Position numbers and translations under genes: made by a program
NCBI GenBank assembly: GCA_023228225.1
Contig: JALOBO010000114.1
Coordinates: 1 to 5,306 of the forward strand
DNA from: Clostridia bacterium
Lineage (GTDB): Bacteria > Bacillota > Clostridia > Christensenellales > UBA1242
DNA: 5,306 nt
Direction of reading: 5' to 3'
Notes under the pieces: generated by a model
Databases searched by the model: none
Seen by the model: the letters and a program-made list of their open reading frames with translations, nothing else
Told to the model about the DNA's origin: nothing
Part shown: positions 4,617 through 5,306 of the stretch, piece after piece
Position numbering within the stretch: the stretch's first letter is position 1
Layout: the number at the start of each line of letters is the position of its first letter

Positions 4617-4806
4617 AATCTCTTTTACCCCCAAAAACTGCCCTAATAAGCATAAAAGCACCCCAAACAAGCAGCGGCGCAGCAAGTAAGATGATCATGT
4701 AAAGCCCAAAACACACCCAGTGTATAGCCTTGTCGACATGTTCGGGTATCGTATCCATGACGTAAGTTGTCCATAAATTACTTAATATCGTGTATAGTTT
4801 ATCCAT
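4609..4806 (-). CDS. Small membrane protein, 65 aa, probable minor virion protein
   Basis: An N-terminal soluble, partly amphipathic stretch (residues 1-29) is followed by a long hydrophobic segment at about 31-57 (VCFGLYMIILLAAPLLVWGAFMLI) and a basic/acidic tail GGKRDYD. The ATG at 4806 has AGGTC 7 nt upstream. It is the first gene beyond the hairpin that follows the coat gene, so it should be expressed only by readthrough of coat transcripts, at lower level. Its C-terminus overlaps the adsorption gene start by 8 nt. The position between coat and adsorption genes is where tip proteins occur in filamentous phages; the specific role is unknown. Confidence 0.72.
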   Translation of the reverse strand: MDKLYTILSNLWTTYVMDTIPEHVDKAIHWVCFGLYMIILLAAPLLVWGAFMLIRAVFGGKRDYD

Positions 4807-4829
4807 TTTTTTTGACCTATTCGCAAATC

Positions 4830-4859
4830 AAAGGGCGGCCAACCGCGCCGCCCTTTTTT
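4830..4859 (-). terminator. G+C-rich hairpin after the coat gene (attenuator)
   Basis: AAAGGGCGGC (4830-4839) and GCCGCCCTTT (4847-4856) form a perfect 10-bp stem with a 7-nt loop. On the minus strand the stem is followed by TTTGATTT, a broken T-run including the stem's last bases; on the plus strand it is followed by six T (4854-4859). It sits 13-42 nt after the coat stop. In Ff phages a terminator after gene VIII keeps coat mRNA abundant; here the imperfect T-run on the coding strand would allow some readthrough into the morphogenesis genes. Confidence 0.68.
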
Positions 4860-4871
4860 GCTGCCGCGGTC

Positions 4872-5069
4872 TTACTTTTTCGCGAAAGATTTGACCATGC
4901 TAACGATCCCTTTGATGATGACGATCGCCAGAAAGACAGCTGAAATACCGACCGCGATTTGTAGCAAAAACGATGACGCGAGAGCGGTTTCTACAGCTGT
5001 CAAAAGATCAGTTCCCCATGCGAGGACGCCCGCGATCGCTTCGCCTACGGCTACGAGAAATGCGCTTAT
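4872..5069 (-). CDS. Major coat protein, up to 65 aa, without an ATG start
   Basis: The frame ends with the standard filamentous coat layout: an amphipathic part containing acidic Glu and Asp (GTDLLTAVETALASS), a hydrophobic core (FLLQIAVGISAVFLAIVII), then a basic C-terminus (KGIVSMVKSFAKK) that would line the DNA. It follows the genome's only perfect promoter, as expected for the most abundant protein. No ATG opens the frame: it is bounded upstream by TAA-TGA, and the only ATG after AAAGGGGG is in another frame and reaches a stop after 22 codons. Candidate starts are ATA at 5069 (9 nt from the ribosome-binding site; 65 aa) or TTG 22 codons later (43 aa, preceded by GGGGA, similar in size to the leaderless Pf3 coat). 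An undetected 1-nt sequence error or a +1 shift is also possible, but both copies agree here. Confidence 0.78.
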   Translation of the reverse strand: MSAFLVAVGEAIAGVLAWGTDLLTAVETALASSFLLQIAVGISAVFLAIVIIKGIVSMVKSFAKK

Positions 5070-5093
5070 AAGTCATTACCCCCTTTCGATCAC

Positions 5094-5122
5094 ATTATAA
5101 AAAAAAATAGTTGCGTTGTCAA
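5094..5122 (-). promoter_or_regulatory. Coat promoter, second copy of the overlap
   Basis: TTGACA (5122-5117), 17-nt spacer and TATAAT (5099-5094), identical to 187-215. In this copy the promoter is directly linked to the complete coat gene. The terminator hairpin recurs at 5107-5126, with its minus-strand T-run at 5106-5099. Confidence 0.85.
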
Positions 5123-5232
5123 CTATCTTTTTTATCATCATCAATGCCAGTAAATGTGATGATCAAGCATAATGTCGCATATCCACATATTAACAATAAA
5201 ATCACAATAGTTAAAATGATATTAGCGATGAT
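5119..5232 (-). CDS. 37-aa membrane peptide, second copy of the overlap
   Basis: Identical at protein level to the frame at 212-325; the only base change (5179) turns Tyr TAC into TAT. This is the same locus seen twice on the circle, from a different genome variant. The AUC start with AAGGGGG 4 nt upstream is unchanged in this copy. Confidence 0.55.
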   Translation of the reverse strand: MIANIILTIVILLLICGYATLCLIITFTGIDDDKKDS

Positions 5233-5306
5233 GTCGCCCCCTTGTATTAGCCGCTAAACCAACCAACGAAAAGCATAGCGGCGCGATTATAAAAAAAAAG
5301 AAGATT
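5222..5306 (-). CDS. 56-aa proline-rich membrane protein, 3' part (cut by window end)
   Basis: This is the C-terminal half of the gene that is complete at 315-485. It differs by Leu to Phe in the hydrophobic segment, caused by A5297 in place of C390. The change lies 10 bases from the contig end within an A-run, so a sequencing error there cannot be excluded. Confidence 0.6.
   Translation of the reverse strand, partial: IFFFFIIAPLCFSLVGLAANTRGRHHR

Larger units (their letters stand above)
4908..5306. repeat. Copy 2 of the circular-overlap direct repeat
   Basis: This is the same sequence as 1-399 with three substitutions and no indels. The differences show that more than one genome variant contributed to the assembly. 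It joins the end of the coat gene to its promoter and thereby closes the circle. Confidence 0.93.

Noticed and set aside
4617..4685. Longer N-terminus of the adsorption protein (23 extra residues)
   Set aside because: It lies inside the 65-aa gene, places an extra hydrophobic stretch before a complete signal peptide, and the internal ATG has a ribosome-binding site and a normal 8-nt overlap.
4858..5100. 80-aa open frame on the plus strand (and its shortened repeat at 5-193)
   Set aside because: It is antisense to the coat gene, has no convincing ribosome-binding site, and appears twice only because of the circular overlap. The opposite strand has a strong promoter and coat-like protein features.
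1..5306. UGA-as-Trp code, suggested by similarity in lifestyle to Spiroplasma and Acholeplasma phages
   Set aside because: Trp is encoded by TGG in full-length frames and TGA works as a sensible stop in overlapping gene pairs such as the ATGA junction at 2659-2662.

Overview
The window is a circular single-stranded-DNA phage genome read slightly past one full turn. Bases 1-399 recur at 4908-5306 with 3 substitutions and no indels, so the unit is 4907 bp and the ends are an assembly overlap, not a biological terminal repeat. All genes lie on the minus strand. The set is that of a filamentous phage (Inoviridae-like): a Zot/pI-type morphogenesis ATPase, a short amphipathic major coat protein, several very small single- or double-span membrane proteins, and one long signal-peptide plus C-terminal-anchor adsorption protein. 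The host is probably a monoderm bacterium (Firmicutes or relative). There is no secretin (pIV) gene, the ATPase has no visible membrane span or periplasmic domain, ribosome-binding sites are strong and purine-rich (AAGGGGG, AAAGG), and the adsorption protein carries a sequence pattern common in Firmicutes tailed-phage proteins. The standard genetic code fits, with TGA as stop and TGG as Trp.

Layout in transcription order (falling coordinates). (1) Control region, 1186-1497: a promoter with a perfect palindrome across its spacer and -10, a second palindrome, three tandem 22-bp iteron-like repeats, a dif-like site and a further half-matching operator. (2) Early block, 1185 to 212: a Cys4 putative zinc protein (66 aa), an unknown 72-aa protein, a winged-helix DNA-binding protein (111 aa), then membrane peptides of 56 and about 37 aa, all overlapping. 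(3) A terminator hairpin that physically overlaps a consensus promoter (TTGACA-17-TATAAT). (4) The major coat gene, whose frame has no ATG start, followed by a GC-rich hairpin. (5) Morphogenesis block, 4806 to 1498: a 65-aa membrane protein, the 588-aa adsorption protein, membrane proteins of 62 and 82 aa, a 136-nt gap, and the Zot-like ATPase, closed by an intrinsic terminator.

I see no replication initiator of the rolling-circle (HUH or Rep_trans) type and no integrase or transposase. My inference is that the winged-helix protein acts on the palindrome/iteron array to control, and perhaps initiate, replication and early transcription, and that the dif-like site lets host XerC/D integrate the phage. 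In most inoviruses the virion strand is coding-sense, so the packaged strand is probably the complement of the strand shown.
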